This document shows, piece by piece, positions 7,204 through 14,531 of a DNA stretch of 19,974 nt. The position numbers were made by a program, and so were the translations under genes. The DNA comes from Candidatus Altarchaeales archaeon (GTDB lineage Archaea > Altiarchaeota > Altiarchaeia > IMC4 > QMZM01). The DNA lies in the NCBI GenBank assembly GCA_003663175.1, contig QMZM01000008.1:1-19974 (forward strand), read 5' to 3'. Under the pieces are notes generated by a model, which searched no databases, was not told the DNA's origin, and saw nothing but the letters and a program-made list of their open reading frames with translations. How positions within the stretch are numbered: the stretch's first letter is position 1; every line of letters begins with the position of its first letter.

Positions 7204-7578
7204 ATGGAAAAGCAGAGGGATAAGACTGTAAAGATGGCGATTCCATCTAAGGGTATATGTGATGTGAATGAACTGCTAAGACAGATATTCTGGAGAGAAC
7301 CTGAGATGGTTAGGCATGCAAGAGAGTTTCTCGACTATGTGAAGGAATGGGGGAGAACTGAGTCTCCATACAGGGTTGAGGAATGGAAAAATTATTGCAT
7401 AAGGAGGGGGATAACGCAGAGTCAATATCATAACATGTTGAAAAGATTGAGGATGAGTGGTATGATTGAGAAGGTATACAACAAAAATAAAGGGACTCAT
7501 GAAATTCATATCTCAAGGAAATTTTCGGATATCGTCTTCTCTATGTTCAGGGTCTGGGAGAACTATACGAACAACTAG
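7204..7578 (+). CDS. Winged helix-turn-helix DNA-binding protein, probable autoregulator
   Basis: The 124-residue protein has a helical N-terminal half and a winged-helix domain at about residues 56-105. Its recognition-helix region reads ITQSQYHNMLKRLRMSGMIEKV, split here as ITQSQYHNMLK and RLRMSGMIEKV, followed by a hairpin-like NKNKGTHEIHIS wing. The order resembles archaeal wHTH regulators, but I do not recognise a named family. A GAGGT ribosome-binding site 7 nt before the ATG supports the start. The upstream region carries two identical palindromes, one at the expected transcription start, so negative autoregulation is the simplest inference. It stands alone between trm1 and a convergent VIT-family gene; its other targets are unknown. 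Confidence 0.7.
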   Translation: MEKQRDKTVKMAIPSKGICDVNELLRQIFWREPEMVRHAREFLDYVKEWGRTESPYRVEEWKNYCIRRGITQSQYHNMLKRLRMSGMIEKVYNKNKGTHEIHISRKFSDIVFSMFRVWENYTNN

Positions 7579-7581
7579 ATC

Positions 7582-7610
7582 GAAATTTAGAGTTTACTCT
7601 TTAGAATTTC
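7582..7610. terminator. Hairpin between convergent genes, possible bidirectional terminator
   Basis: GAAATT-t-AGAG-TTTA-CTCT-ttag-AATTTC forms a hairpin of two stacked stems (6 and 4 bp) with a small internal asymmetry. It spans the end of the VIT-family gene and the 8-nt gap to the winged-helix gene. Its position between converging units suggests transcription termination for one or both. There is no strong T-run, so confidence is limited. Confidence 0.35.
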
Positions 7611-8171
7611 TATAAATGTTATGATGATTCCAACTATTATTCCCGCAATTAGCATTCTAACTCCATTAAGTAGTTTATTCTCCCCGGCGATCTCTCCCGT
7701 GAAGATTCCCAATGCCAAGAGGATCATTCCAACCATGAGGAAAAAGAGATAAAATGCATCACCTATCATAATAAAATTGATCTCAACCAATATGAATGGT
7801 ATTAACAGTATCATTGAAACGATGAACGGCGAGAATCCATTAACTATTGCAATCATTAGGCTCTTTCTAAATATCGATTTCCCAACAATGGAATTTCTCA
7901 AATCAATTAGCATCTGTCTCTCCAATTCCTTCATCGCCTTTATTCTCTCTGCCCTCTCGGCAAAATACGCGCTCCACACGCCAGAAATTGCTATCGCAAC
8001 AGATGCACCGAGACATGAAACTATAACGACCTTTGCCTCGTGAATCCCTGCAACGAAGATCGCGGTAATTATGCCGAGAACCGTTAATGCACCATCAAAT
8101 GAATTTATAATAAAATACCGCCTCGCGATCTCCTCTTTATGAAGTAATTTTATCTCCTCTAAGATTTTCAT
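7587..8171 (-). CDS. VIT1/CCC1-family membrane protein, putative iron/manganese transporter
   Basis: The 194-residue protein has five predicted transmembrane helices (about 25-43, 47-68, 106-130, 133-158, 168-190). The motif FIINSFDGALTVLGI (20-34) in the first helix is typical of the VIT1/CCC1 family, and NGFSPFIVSMILLIPF opens the third. A charged helical stretch between helices 2 and 3 (about 70-105, with AERAERIKAMKELERQ) corresponds to the cytosolic metal-binding region of characterised members, but is shorter and poor in the usual glutamate/methionine ligands. It could move Fe2+ or Mn2+ across the membrane, but substrate and direction cannot be read from sequence. It is divergent from the HAD gene across a short AT-rich promoter and converges with the winged-helix gene. 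Confidence 0.75.
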   Translation of the reverse strand: MKILEEIKLLHKEEIARRYFIINSFDGALTVLGIITAIFVAGIHEAKVVIVSCLGASVAIAISGVWSAYFAERAERIKAMKELERQMLIDLRNSIVGKSIFRKSLMIAIVNGFSPFIVSMILLIPFILVEINFIMIGDAFYLFFLMVGMILLALGIFTGEIAGENKLLNGVRMLIAGIIVGIIITFIEILKSKL

Positions 8172-8211
8172 TTATACTCTCTATAAATTATAAAATAAAT
8201 TGAATTTAAAA

Positions 8212-8865
8212 ATGAGATTCAAACTTATAATATTTGACTTAGATGGTGTTTTAGTCATCTCCAACAATGTCCATATAGAGGTGATAAGAAGGGTATTAAG
8301 ACATGTTGGAATAAATAAAAATATAAGAGATGAGGAGATCACATGTCACTTTGGTAAGGCGTATGGGGATGTTCTCAGGGCCATTATGGGAAAAGACTAC
8401 AGTGAAGAAAAATTGGAAGAGGCATCAAATTACCAATATAAACTCCTCAATTCCGAATGGTTTCTGAAGAAGATAGAGAAGATTCCGGGATTAAGGGAAT
8501 TCCTTTTGAGATTAAGGAAAAGGAATATAAAAATTGCAATTGCTACTGGAAATGATAGAAGATTCACGGAGAGAATGCTCAGATTTCTGAATATTTCCGA
8601 CCTCTTTGATTTTGTTGCCACGATTGATGATGTCTCTGAATCTAAGCCCTCTCCCGAGATGATTCAGAAGATAATAAACGCTCTCAATATTAGAAAGGAA
8701 GAGGTGCTCTTTGTTGGAGATTCGAGAAATGATGTGCTCGCCGCGAGGAATTCTGGAGTAAGGTGTGCCGTCGTGCTTACCGGTATTCTCACGAGAGCGG
8801 ACGCCGAGAAGTTAAAACCGGATTTTATAATAGACAATGTCCTGGAGGTTGAGAGAATTATGTGA
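8212..8865 (+). CDS. HAD-superfamily phosphatase (phosphoglycolate phosphatase / beta-phosphoglucomutase-like)
   Basis: All four HAD motifs are present when the protein is numbered from ATG 8212: DLDG with nucleophile Asp9 and Asp11, the threonine of IATGND (Thr112), Lys145 in ESKPSPE, and VGDSRND with Asp170 and Asp174. A helical cap domain lies between motifs I and II (about 16-85). The 217-residue length fits small phosphatases such as Gph or PpaX. A TTG four codons upstream (8200) is possible, but ATG 8212 gives a normal leaderless distance to the TATA-like stretch at 8181-8196 and starts directly at the beta strand before motif I. The substrate is not predictable. Confidence 0.85.
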   Translation: MRFKLIIFDLDGVLVISNNVHIEVIRRVLRHVGINKNIRDEEITCHFGKAYGDVLRAIMGKDYSEEKLEEASNYQYKLLNSEWFLKKIEKIPGLREFLLRLRKRNIKIAIATGNDRRFTERMLRFLNISDLFDFVATIDDVSESKPSPEMIQKIINALNIRKEEVLFVGDSRNDVLAARNSGVRCAVVLTGILTRADAEKLKPDFIIDNVLEVERIM

Positions 8866-8904
8866 AAAATTTTTAATCAACAAAGTTCAAATATCTAAAT
8901 TGAA

Positions 8905-9357
8905 ATGAAAAATATCAAGGCTCAGGTAAGCTTGGAGTTTTTAATGACATATGGATGGGTTATCCTGATACTAATTCTTGCAGTTATTGTCGTCTGGCAG
9001 ATGGGTCTATTCAATCTTGGCGGTTATGTGAGGCAGGGATACGCTGGATTCTGGGGCTTGGTGCCGACTGCCGGAGACTTTAGATTCCATAATGGAGATT
9101 TAGAATTGCCGCTGACAAACCAAGTTGGCGGGTCAGTGAACATAACTGTTGTAAGTGCGACCTTTCAGGGGGTGACAAAAAGTGATACAAGTGTTGTTAC
9201 CCTCGACCCGGGAGAATCGCGGGTATTTCAAATTCAGAATCTGCCATCAATTCCTTCGGGTTCAAGATATGACATCTTTATCACAATAAATTACACAGAC
9301 GATAGAATTAATGAGCAATTTACATGCTCCGGCTGGATCTGGGGAACTGCAGAATGA
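8905..9357 (+). CDS. Pilin-like protein with archaeal class III signal peptide
   Basis: The N-terminus MKNIKAQVSLEF is a class III (EppA-type) pre-pilin signal. Cleavage is expected between Ala6 and Gln7, leaving QxSxE with Glu11 (Glu5 of the mature protein), then a hydrophobic assembly helix to about residue 32. The rest (about 45-150) is a beta-rich domain (LPLTNQVGGSVNITVVSATF, LDPGESRVFQIQNL, YDIFITINY) that looks like an Ig-type head. Such proteins build archaeal type IV pilus-like surface structures. A TATA-like TTTTTAATC (8870-8878) sits about 30 nt before the ATG. No peptidase or platform protein is adjacent; the nearest assembly component is the ATPase at 4583. Confidence 0.85.
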   Translation: MKNIKAQVSLEFLMTYGWVILILILAVIVVWQMGLFNLGGYVRQGYAGFWGLVPTAGDFRFHNGDLELPLTNQVGGSVNITVVSATFQGVTKSDTSVVTLDPGESRVFQIQNLPSIPSGSRYDIFITINYTDDRINEQFTCSGWIWGTAE

Positions 9358-9364
9358 CCTCATC

Positions 9365-10861
9365 CTATAATGTCCGGATTATGCTCCCAACTCTTATTGG
9401 TGATAGTTCCTGACTCAATCTTACGGCATCCTCTAATCTGCTATTCGTGCTTGAGTATATCGTAAAGAGTGGGTCTCCAACATTAACACAATCTCCAACA
9501 CTGACATGCATATATATCCCAGAACCCTTGCTTCTCGGTGCTCCGGCTGCCCTTGCTATCCTCGATATTATTCCATTATCTATATGTCTCACTCTACCCT
9601 TGTGTTCAGATGTTATTGTTTCCTCTCGATTTCCTATATCTATGTCATCAACCCCAATCTCCGGGTCCCCACCCTGTGCCTCTATAATCTCCCGCATCTT
9701 CTTCTTTGCCCTTCCAGAGTTCAGTATGTGTTCTGCAACACCCCTTCCCTTACCCCTCACAACCCTGCCAGCCAATTCCAACAATGCCCCGGCAAGGTCG
9801 AGGGATTTATTTATCAAATCTACTGGACCCTTATTTTCTAATGCCAATAGAACATCTCTCGCCTCCAATGCGGGACCTATCCCAGAACCTATTGGGCATG
9901 AACCATCGGTTATAAGACACTCCACCGAGATTCCCAATCTCTTACCAAGCTCGATGAATTTATTTGCCAATGAATTCGCCCTCTTTGTGTCATCAATCTT
10001 TGCACCCTTTCCAATCGGGATATCAATTATTAGATAATCCGAGCCAACCGACTTTTTCTTTGCAATAACACTCGCTAACATATGCCCCTCCGCATCCAAG
10101 GATAAGGGGTATTCCACCCTTATTATCTTGTCGTCTGCGGGAGCGAGATTCACGGCACCCCCCCACACAATACATGCATTCGCCTTCGATACAATTCTCT
10201 TCAATTCATCGACATCAAATTCGACCGGGGCAAGAACCTCCATCGTATCGGCAGTTCCGGCTGGAGATGTGATTGCCCTCGAACTCGTCTTCGGAATTGT
10301 CAAACCGGCGGCGGCAATTATTGGAACGATGATCATCGTTGTCCTATTACCAGCAACCCCCCCAATGCAGTGTTTATCGACAATATTATTACCAAAGTCT
10401 ATCTGTTGCCCGGTCTCGACCATTGCTGATGTTAATGCGACTATCTCGTCCATGGTGTAACCATTGACATAACCGCCAACGACAAACGCACTAAGTTCGA
10501 TATTACTCAGATTATTATCAACTATATCCTTGATGATTGCTCTTATCTCATCATTGCTTAGAGAGTGTCCATTTAATTTCTTCTTTATGAATTCCACGGA
10601 TGATGGTCTCTTTGCTCCGATTACATTTATCTTTGAGCCATCTCTAACCCCCAATAGATCCCTAATATCCTCAAATAATCCAATTTCTCCCTCCTTAACA
10701 AATATCTTTGTTGTATCTGCTATTGCAACTACCTCCTTACCCCTATACTCAACTACGACCCTTCCAGAGACATAAACGCCCATGTCCTTTGCATCCTCTT
10801 CATTCATGACGACGATCGGCATATCTGCCCTTATGGGATAAATTCTCGCTCTCAATTCCAT
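9365..10861 (-). CDS. deoA: AMP phosphorylase
   Basis: The 498-residue enzyme belongs to the thymidine/AMP phosphorylase family. The archaeal type has an extra N-terminal domain (about 1-85), seen here before the helical segment starting near SNDEIRAII. Conserved phosphate- and substrate-site motifs are VDKHCIGGVAGNRTT (161-175) and SSRAITSPAGTADTMEVL (193-210). AMP phosphorylase converts AMP and phosphate to adenine and ribose 1,5-bisphosphate, the first step of the archaeal nucleotide route through ribose-1,5-bisphosphate isomerase to type III RuBisCO. Neither of those is in the window. The gene is transcribed alone, divergent from the zinc-ribbon gene. Length matches characterised archaeal enzymes (about 500 residues). 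Confidence 0.93.
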   Translation of the reverse strand: MELRARIYPIRADMPIVVMNEEDAKDMGVYVSGRVVVEYRGKEVVAIADTTKIFVKEGEIGLFEDIRDLLGVRDGSKINVIGAKRPSSVEFIKKKLNGHSLSNDEIRAIIKDIVDNNLSNIELSAFVVGGYVNGYTMDEIVALTSAMVETGQQIDFGNNIVDKHCIGGVAGNRTTMIIVPIIAAAGLTIPKTSSRAITSPAGTADTMEVLAPVEFDVDELKRIVSKANACIVWGGAVNLAPADDKIIRVEYPLSLDAEGHMLASVIAKKKSVGSDYLIIDIPIGKGAKIDDTKRANSLANKFIELGKRLGISVECLITDGSCPIGSGIGPALEARDVLLALENKGPVDLINKSLDLAGALLELAGRVVRGKGRGVAEHILNSGRAKKKMREIIEAQGGDPEIGVDDIDIGNREETITSEHKGRVRHIDNGIISRIARAAGAPRSKGSGIYMHVSVGDCVNVGDPLFTIYSSTNSRLEDAVRLSQELSPIRVGSIIRTL

Positions 10862-10963
10862 TTTTTATTATTTTTTATTTTTTATCTTGATAATTATTGA
10901 ATTTGTAGTTGGGTTTATTTATATGAATTTATATATGAATCTATTCTAATCTTTAATAAAGAA
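10862..10963. promoter_or_regulatory. AT-rich divergent promoter region between deoA and zinc-ribbon gene
   Basis: This 102-nt gap is almost entirely A/T. A TATA-like TTATATATG (10929-10937) lies about 30 nt before ATG 10964 and fits a leaderless promoter for the plus-strand gene. ATATGAAT occurs twice, at 10921-10928 and within 10932-10940. On the deoA side there are runs of TTTTTTATT just before the start codon (minus-strand leader rich in A), with no clear TATA choice. Confidence 0.35.
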
Positions 10964-11410
10964 ATGAAAACGAAAAAAGCACGTAGTGCACCCAAGGGTA
11001 CGGGGAAAAGGGCTGAGAAAGTGGCAAAGGAGGGTGATAAAGAAAGACAGAGCAAGAAAAGACCGAGCACTGAGAAAAGAACCTCGGATTCGGAGATAGT
11101 AATAAAGTCGCTTGGGAGGTCCATACTCGTTGAAGAGGACCTGCAGAAATTGGAGAGAAAGGCAAAACTGAGTGAGATGGAAAAACACAAGAAGAGAATG
11201 CCAAGATTGTTTTATAGAAATTTTGTCTATAGGTGTGAAAAATGCATCAGCGAATTTGAACACAAGACGATAGTTCCGATAGTTGAGCATGAGGTCGTTT
11301 GTCCAGAGTGTGGAGAGGTTCATATAATAAAGATAGTTCCGGTCTCCAGACACTATGAACTTAGACTACCAAAGGGATTGAGGATTATTGATGTTTCGGA
11401 AAAGGAGTAG
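10964..11410 (+). CDS. Uncharacterised basic protein with C-terminal zinc ribbon
   Basis: The 148-residue product has a lysine/arginine-rich, probably disordered N-terminus (residues 1-42, with KKARSAPKGTGKR), a charged helix (about 55-79) and a likely zinc ribbon made by CEKC (91-94) and CPEC (113-116). The region between the pairs and after them is beta-rich. The basic tail plus zinc ribbon suggests nucleic-acid or ribosome binding, but that is inference. I do not recognise the family. It is a single-gene unit divergent from AMP phosphorylase and convergent with sufB. A paired-stem terminator-like element follows its stop. Confidence 0.65.
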   Translation: MKTKKARSAPKGTGKRAEKVAKEGDKERQSKKRPSTEKRTSDSEIVIKSLGRSILVEEDLQKLERKAKLSEMEKHKKRMPRLFYRNFVYRCEKCISEFEHKTIVPIVEHEVVCPECGEVHIIKIVPVSRHYELRLPKGLRIIDVSEKE

Positions 11411-11451
11411 ATTGAAAAATCAAATTATAAATTTGTAGTTGTTTTTTCAAT
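11411..11451. terminator. Nested inverted repeat with T-run between convergent genes
   Basis: The outer arms ATTGAAAAA (11411-11419) and TTTTTCAAT (11443-11451) enclose an inner perfect hairpin, CAAATT-ata-AATTTG (11421-11435). A six-T run (11442-11447) is part of the outer right arm. It begins at the base after the zinc-ribbon gene stop and extends into the 3' end of sufB, so it could terminate both converging transcripts. Confidence 0.5.
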
Positions 11452-12558
11452 TAATCTTCTTATTTCATTATTTAATTCCTTTGGAAGTCCCAGAATATCA
11501 ACATCCAGAAAGCCACGAACAATTACTGATGTTGCCTCATCCCTACTCAAACCCCTTGACATCAGATAGATTATCTCCCCCTCGGCAATCTTTCCAATAG
11601 CTGCCTCATGAGATAAATCTATATCCCTTCTGTTTCCGATCAATTCTGGGATTGCACGAATCTCTGCGGAATCATCCAATAGAATCCCCCTGCACTCCAA
11701 GTGACCCCTCACACCGGAGTTATTTCCAATCAGCATCCCCCTTGCAATTATTCTTGAGTTATCTGTCGCGATTGCCCTCGACACTATCTCGCCTTTACTA
11801 TTCTTGCCGAGAAGCTCTATCTTGGAGCCAATGTCCATCAATGACCCCCTATGAGAATAGAGAATGGTATTGAATCTTGCCATCGAATCTCTTCCCTTAC
11901 AAATGGCACTTGGATACATCTGGATATCCCTAACTGGTTTTAATGCGATGTAATTTGATATGAATTTACCATTTTCCTCAATAACCGCGGCACTCCTCGG
12001 TCTTACTTTTGTCTCTTCGCTCCAGTTGTGTATCATCGTAAAGTTCAGAGTTGCATTCCTCTTGATGAAGAATTCTGAAATTCCAATGTGCTGTCCGCTT
12101 CTAACATCCGGGTGCAGGGTACATCCAGTTATTATTCTTGCATTAGAACCTTCTTCAGCAATTATTATGTTGTGGACATTCTGCTCCATATTTTCTGATG
12201 CCATAATTAGGCACGATTGCAACGGCAAATCTATCTTGGCATTCTTCATTATTCTCAGGAAGTATCCCCCCCCAAGATTCTCATCTGCCTTTTTTGTGTA
12301 TTCGTCCTCCTCTTTATCTACGAGTTTCCAAACATAATTTCTTAACCATTTATATTTCATTAATGCATCACATGTATCCATTATCTCCAATTTTCCCTTA
12401 AAATACTCATTTACCTTGGCGATAACCGCAGAATGGTCAATCATCATATATGAGCCAGACCTGTTTCTCGCATCAACATCAATACCGGCCTTCATAGCAG
12501 ATTCGAGAATCTTGTGGGGCAATTCTGTTAAGGAATCTACTCTTTTCCATTTCTTCAT
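11425..12558 (-). CDS. sufB: SufB/SufD-family Fe-S scaffold protein
   Basis: The 377-residue protein is a SufB/SufD beta-helix scaffold for iron-sulfur cluster assembly. Recognisable parts are the repetitive beta-helix core (about 110-300), with HLECRGILLDDSAEIRAIPEL containing Cys289, which aligns by eye with the cluster-assembly cysteine of SufB. The C-terminal LSHEAAIGKIAEGEIIYL (315-332) and GLSRDEATSVIVRGF are family hallmarks. It is shorter than bacterial SufB, as usual for archaeal versions. Its start overlaps the sufC stop (ATGA), matching the SufBC complex that many archaea use without SufD, SufS or SufE. The third operon gene is a ferritin-like protein. Confidence 0.92.
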   Translation of the reverse strand: MKKWKRVDSLTELPHKILESAMKAGIDVDARNRSGSYMMIDHSAVIAKVNEYFKGKLEIMDTCDALMKYKWLRNYVWKLVDKEEDEYTKKADENLGGGYFLRIMKNAKIDLPLQSCLIMASENMEQNVHNIIIAEEGSNARIITGCTLHPDVRSGQHIGISEFFIKRNATLNFTMIHNWSEETKVRPRSAAVIEENGKFISNYIALKPVRDIQMYPSAICKGRDSMARFNTILYSHRGSLMDIGSKIELLGKNSKGEIVSRAIATDNSRIIARGMLIGNNSGVRGHLECRGILLDDSAEIRAIPELIGNRRDIDLSHEAAIGKIAEGEIIYLMSRGLSRDEATSVIVRGFLDVDILGLPKELNNEIRRLIEKTTTNL

Positions 12559-13301
12559 TTTTTTGCCCCTCTAATTAGACACTTAACACATTCTCTATAT
12601 CCGCTCTTCAATATGTCATGAAATATTACTCCCGGGTTTCCACGACGCGAAATCCTGCCATCAAGTAAAATAAAACCGGTCTTTGCATCTACATGCTCCA
12701 ATATCTCTCCATGGTGTGTAATTATGAGTGCCGAACCCCCGGTTTCATTTATATATCTCTGAATCTCGTTCCCAATCAATCTAAGACTCTCAACATCAAC
12801 ACCAGAGTCCGGTTCGTCAAGCAATAGCAATTTTGGTCTCATTGACAGTAATTGCAGAATCTCAACCCTCTTCTTCTCTCCACCAGAGAATCCGACATTT
12901 ATGTCTCTATCCAAGAATCTCGTTAATTTAAATTTCTCAACAAGTTTAAGTTCATTTTCTGTCAATTCCTCATTTACCCTCTTTCTTGTGCATATCCTCA
13001 ATATATCTCTCAATTTAACCCCAATTATCTCTGGGGGATTCTGAAATGCGACGCCAATCCCCAAACTTGCACGCTCATTCATCTCGAGATTCGTTATATC
13101 CATGCCATTGAATATTATTCTGCCATCGGTTATTTTATAATTTGGTGAGCCGAGAATTGACATCAACAGTGTTGTCTTGCCGGCACCATTAGGTCCAAAC
13201 AACACGCAGACTTCATTCTTAGAGATTCCAAAATCAATACCCTTTAGAATTTCTTTGCCCTCAACCTCGACATGGAGATTCTCTACTCTTAGAATTTCCA
13301 T
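12555..13301 (-). CDS. sufC: Fe-S assembly ATPase SufC
   Basis: The 248-residue ABC-type ATPase has Walker A GPNGAGKTT (36-44), the Q-loop AFQNPPEI with Gln87, the signature FSGGEKKR (138-145), Walker B LLLLDEPDSGVD (158-169) and the switch histidine in LIITHHGEIL. The SGGEKKR form and DEPDSGVDVE are typical of SufC, which drives conformational change in SufB during cluster assembly. It has no membrane domain partner and is soluble. It lies between the ferritin-like gene (3 nt gap) and sufB (4 nt overlap), forming one minus-strand operon. Confidence 0.95.
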   Translation of the reverse strand: MEILRVENLHVEVEGKEILKGIDFGISKNEVCVLFGPNGAGKTTLLMSILGSPNYKITDGRIIFNGMDITNLEMNERASLGIGVAFQNPPEIIGVKLRDILRICTRKRVNEELTENELKLVEKFKLTRFLDRDINVGFSGGEKKRVEILQLLSMRPKLLLLDEPDSGVDVESLRLIGNEIQRYINETGGSALIITHHGEILEHVDAKTGFILLDGRISRRGNPGVIFHDILKSGYRECVKCLIRGAKK

Positions 13302-13304
13302 TCT

Positions 13305-13805
13305 TTAGTAGGTTACCTCACGAAAATCCACGAATGCTCCAACATCTGTTACAGATTTCATCTCATTCTCAAGAATCGATAAATGCCTTTCCTCCTCCTC
13401 AATAATCCTTCTCAAGGCATCCTTAACATACCCTGGAAATTCCTCATTAAGAAGATTCTTATATAATTTTATACTCTGTTTTTCAACATATATCGCCCTA
13501 TTCAACACATCCAGTAAATCATACTTTTCAACTATCTCGTCCTTATCGATTACTTCTGCAGATATATTCCCGCTCTCAATCTCACCAATTTGATATTCCT
13601 CATCAGAATCCATGAGGTATTTATTCTTCAAATTAATGACTATGTCTCTATGCTTAGACTCCTCATTTGCAAGGAAATTGAACATATCCTTGGCTTCCTT
13701 ATCCCTAACCTTCAAAGCACACTCATTATAGAAGAAATGATTCTCTTCCTCGAGATGTATCGCAAAATCAAATATAATGCCAATAATATTGGACTTATCC
13801 TCCAT
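13305..13805 (-). CDS. Rubrerythrin-like ferritin-family diiron protein
   Basis: The 166-residue four-helix protein shows two diiron half-sites: glutamates at 19-21 and ANEESKH (Glu49...His52) in the first half, and YVEKQ (Glu108) and IEEEERH (Glu138...His141) in the second. This is the ferritin-like/rubrerythrin layout. There is no C-terminal rubredoxin domain, so it is not a classical rubrerythrin. It may reduce peroxide or handle iron for the cluster-assembly proteins encoded behind it; the exact reaction is inferred only. It is the first gene of the rbr-sufC-sufB operon, 3 nt before sufC, and shares a divergent promoter with nth, whose product needs a [4Fe-4S] cluster. Confidence 0.82.
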   Translation of the reverse strand: MEDKSNIIGIIFDFAIHLEEENHFFYNECALKVRDKEAKDMFNFLANEESKHRDIVINLKNKYLMDSDEEYQIGEIESGNISAEVIDKDEIVEKYDLLDVLNRAIYVEKQSIKLYKNLLNEEFPGYVKDALRRIIEEEERHLSILENEMKSVTDVGAFVDFREVTY

Positions 13806-13888
13806 AATAAATCCCCGATATTCCTTTATTTATTTGCGCCTTATAGAATAATAAATCTAAAATTAATAAATTCCGGAATATTCGGAAA
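13806..13888. promoter_or_regulatory. Divergent promoter with a shared GGAATAT(T)CGG motif near each start
   Basis: Two related sequences flank this 83-nt gap. On the nth side TTCCGGAATATTCGGAA (13871-13887) is an interrupted palindrome (TTCCG and CGGAA arms) just before the ATG. On the rubrerythrin side the minus strand reads GGAATATCGGGG (13814-13825). Each lies between an AT-rich TATA-like stretch and its start codon (TATTTATTT near 13824-13834 and AATTAATAAA near 13861-13870). A shared operator controlling both units is possible. Confidence 0.4.
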
Positions 13889-14524
13889 ATGGATAAAAAG
13901 AGGAGGGCCTTAAAGATACTCGAAATCCTAAAAAAGGAGTATCCAACTGCAACAACGGAGTTAAGATATAAGAATCCACTACAACTTCTAATAGCAACAA
14001 TTCTCTCCTCCCAATGCACTGATGAGAGGGTAAATGCGGTCACAAAAGATTTATTCAAGAAGTATAGGACTGCCGAGGACTTTGCAAATTCCGATATAGA
14101 GGAATTGGAGGAGATGATAAGATCGACTGGATTTTATAGAAACAAGGCAAGAAACATTAAATCTTGCTGTAGGATGTTGGTTGAGGAATTCAACTCGGAG
14201 GTTCCAAGAACGATGGATGAATTAACAAGATTGCCGGGAGTTGCAAGAAAAACCGCCAATATCGTTCTTTATCATGCATATGGTATAAACGAGGGAATTG
14301 CAGTTGATACTCATGTGAGGAGGCTTTCCATTAGATTAAAACTTTCTAAAGAAAAGAATCCCGAGAAGATTGAAATGGATTTGATGAAATTAATTCCACG
14401 AAGGGAGTGGGGGATATTCTCCAATATATTAATCTTGCACGGTAGATATGTTTGCAGGGCAAAAAAACCAGACTGTGAGAATTGCAAGATAAATCACCTG
14501 TGTCCATCCGCATTCAATACCTAA
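13889..14524 (+). CDS. nth: Endonuclease III (DNA glycosylase/AP lyase)
   Basis: The 211-residue protein has the helix-hairpin-helix LPGVARKTANIVL (115-127) with catalytic Lys121, the second catalytic residue Asp140 in AVDTHVRRL, and the [4Fe-4S] ligand pattern C-x6-C-x2-C-x5-C at Cys189, Cys196, Cys199 and Cys205. It removes oxidised pyrimidines and cleaves the AP site in base-excision repair. Length is normal. It opens a four-gene unit: 7 nt later comes a DNA 3'-phosphoesterase, then two isoprenoid genes. It is divergent from the Fe-S assembly operon. Confidence 0.95.
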   Translation: MDKKRRALKILEILKKEYPTATTELRYKNPLQLLIATILSSQCTDERVNAVTKDLFKKYRTAEDFANSDIEELEEMIRSTGFYRNKARNIKSCCRMLVEEFNSEVPRTMDELTRLPGVARKTANIVLYHAYGINEGIAVDTHVRRLSIRLKLSKEKNPEKIEMDLMKLIPRREWGIFSNILILHGRYVCRAKKPDCENCKINHLCPSAFNT

Positions 14525-14531
14525 AGACGAG

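Noticed and set aside
8200..8211. TTG start for the HAD phosphatase
   Set aside because: ATG 8212 begins directly at the strand before motif I and fits the promoter distance; the extra four residues add nothing conserved.
9447..10037. 196-codon plus-strand open frame opposite deoA
   Set aside because: It lies antisense to the strongly conserved AMP phosphorylase, and its low-complexity Ser/Pro/Ile-rich translation has no domain; it is a codon-bias shadow.
10946..11353. Long minus-strand open frames opposite the zinc-ribbon gene
   Set aside because: The plus-strand frame has a TATA box at the right distance and a credible CxxC/CxxC ribbon. The antisense frames are Phe/Ser/Leu-rich complements of its Lys-rich coding sequence.
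11960..12337. 125-codon plus-strand open frame opposite sufB
   Set aside because: Antisense to a conserved Suf scaffold gene and without its own start signals or recognisable motifs.
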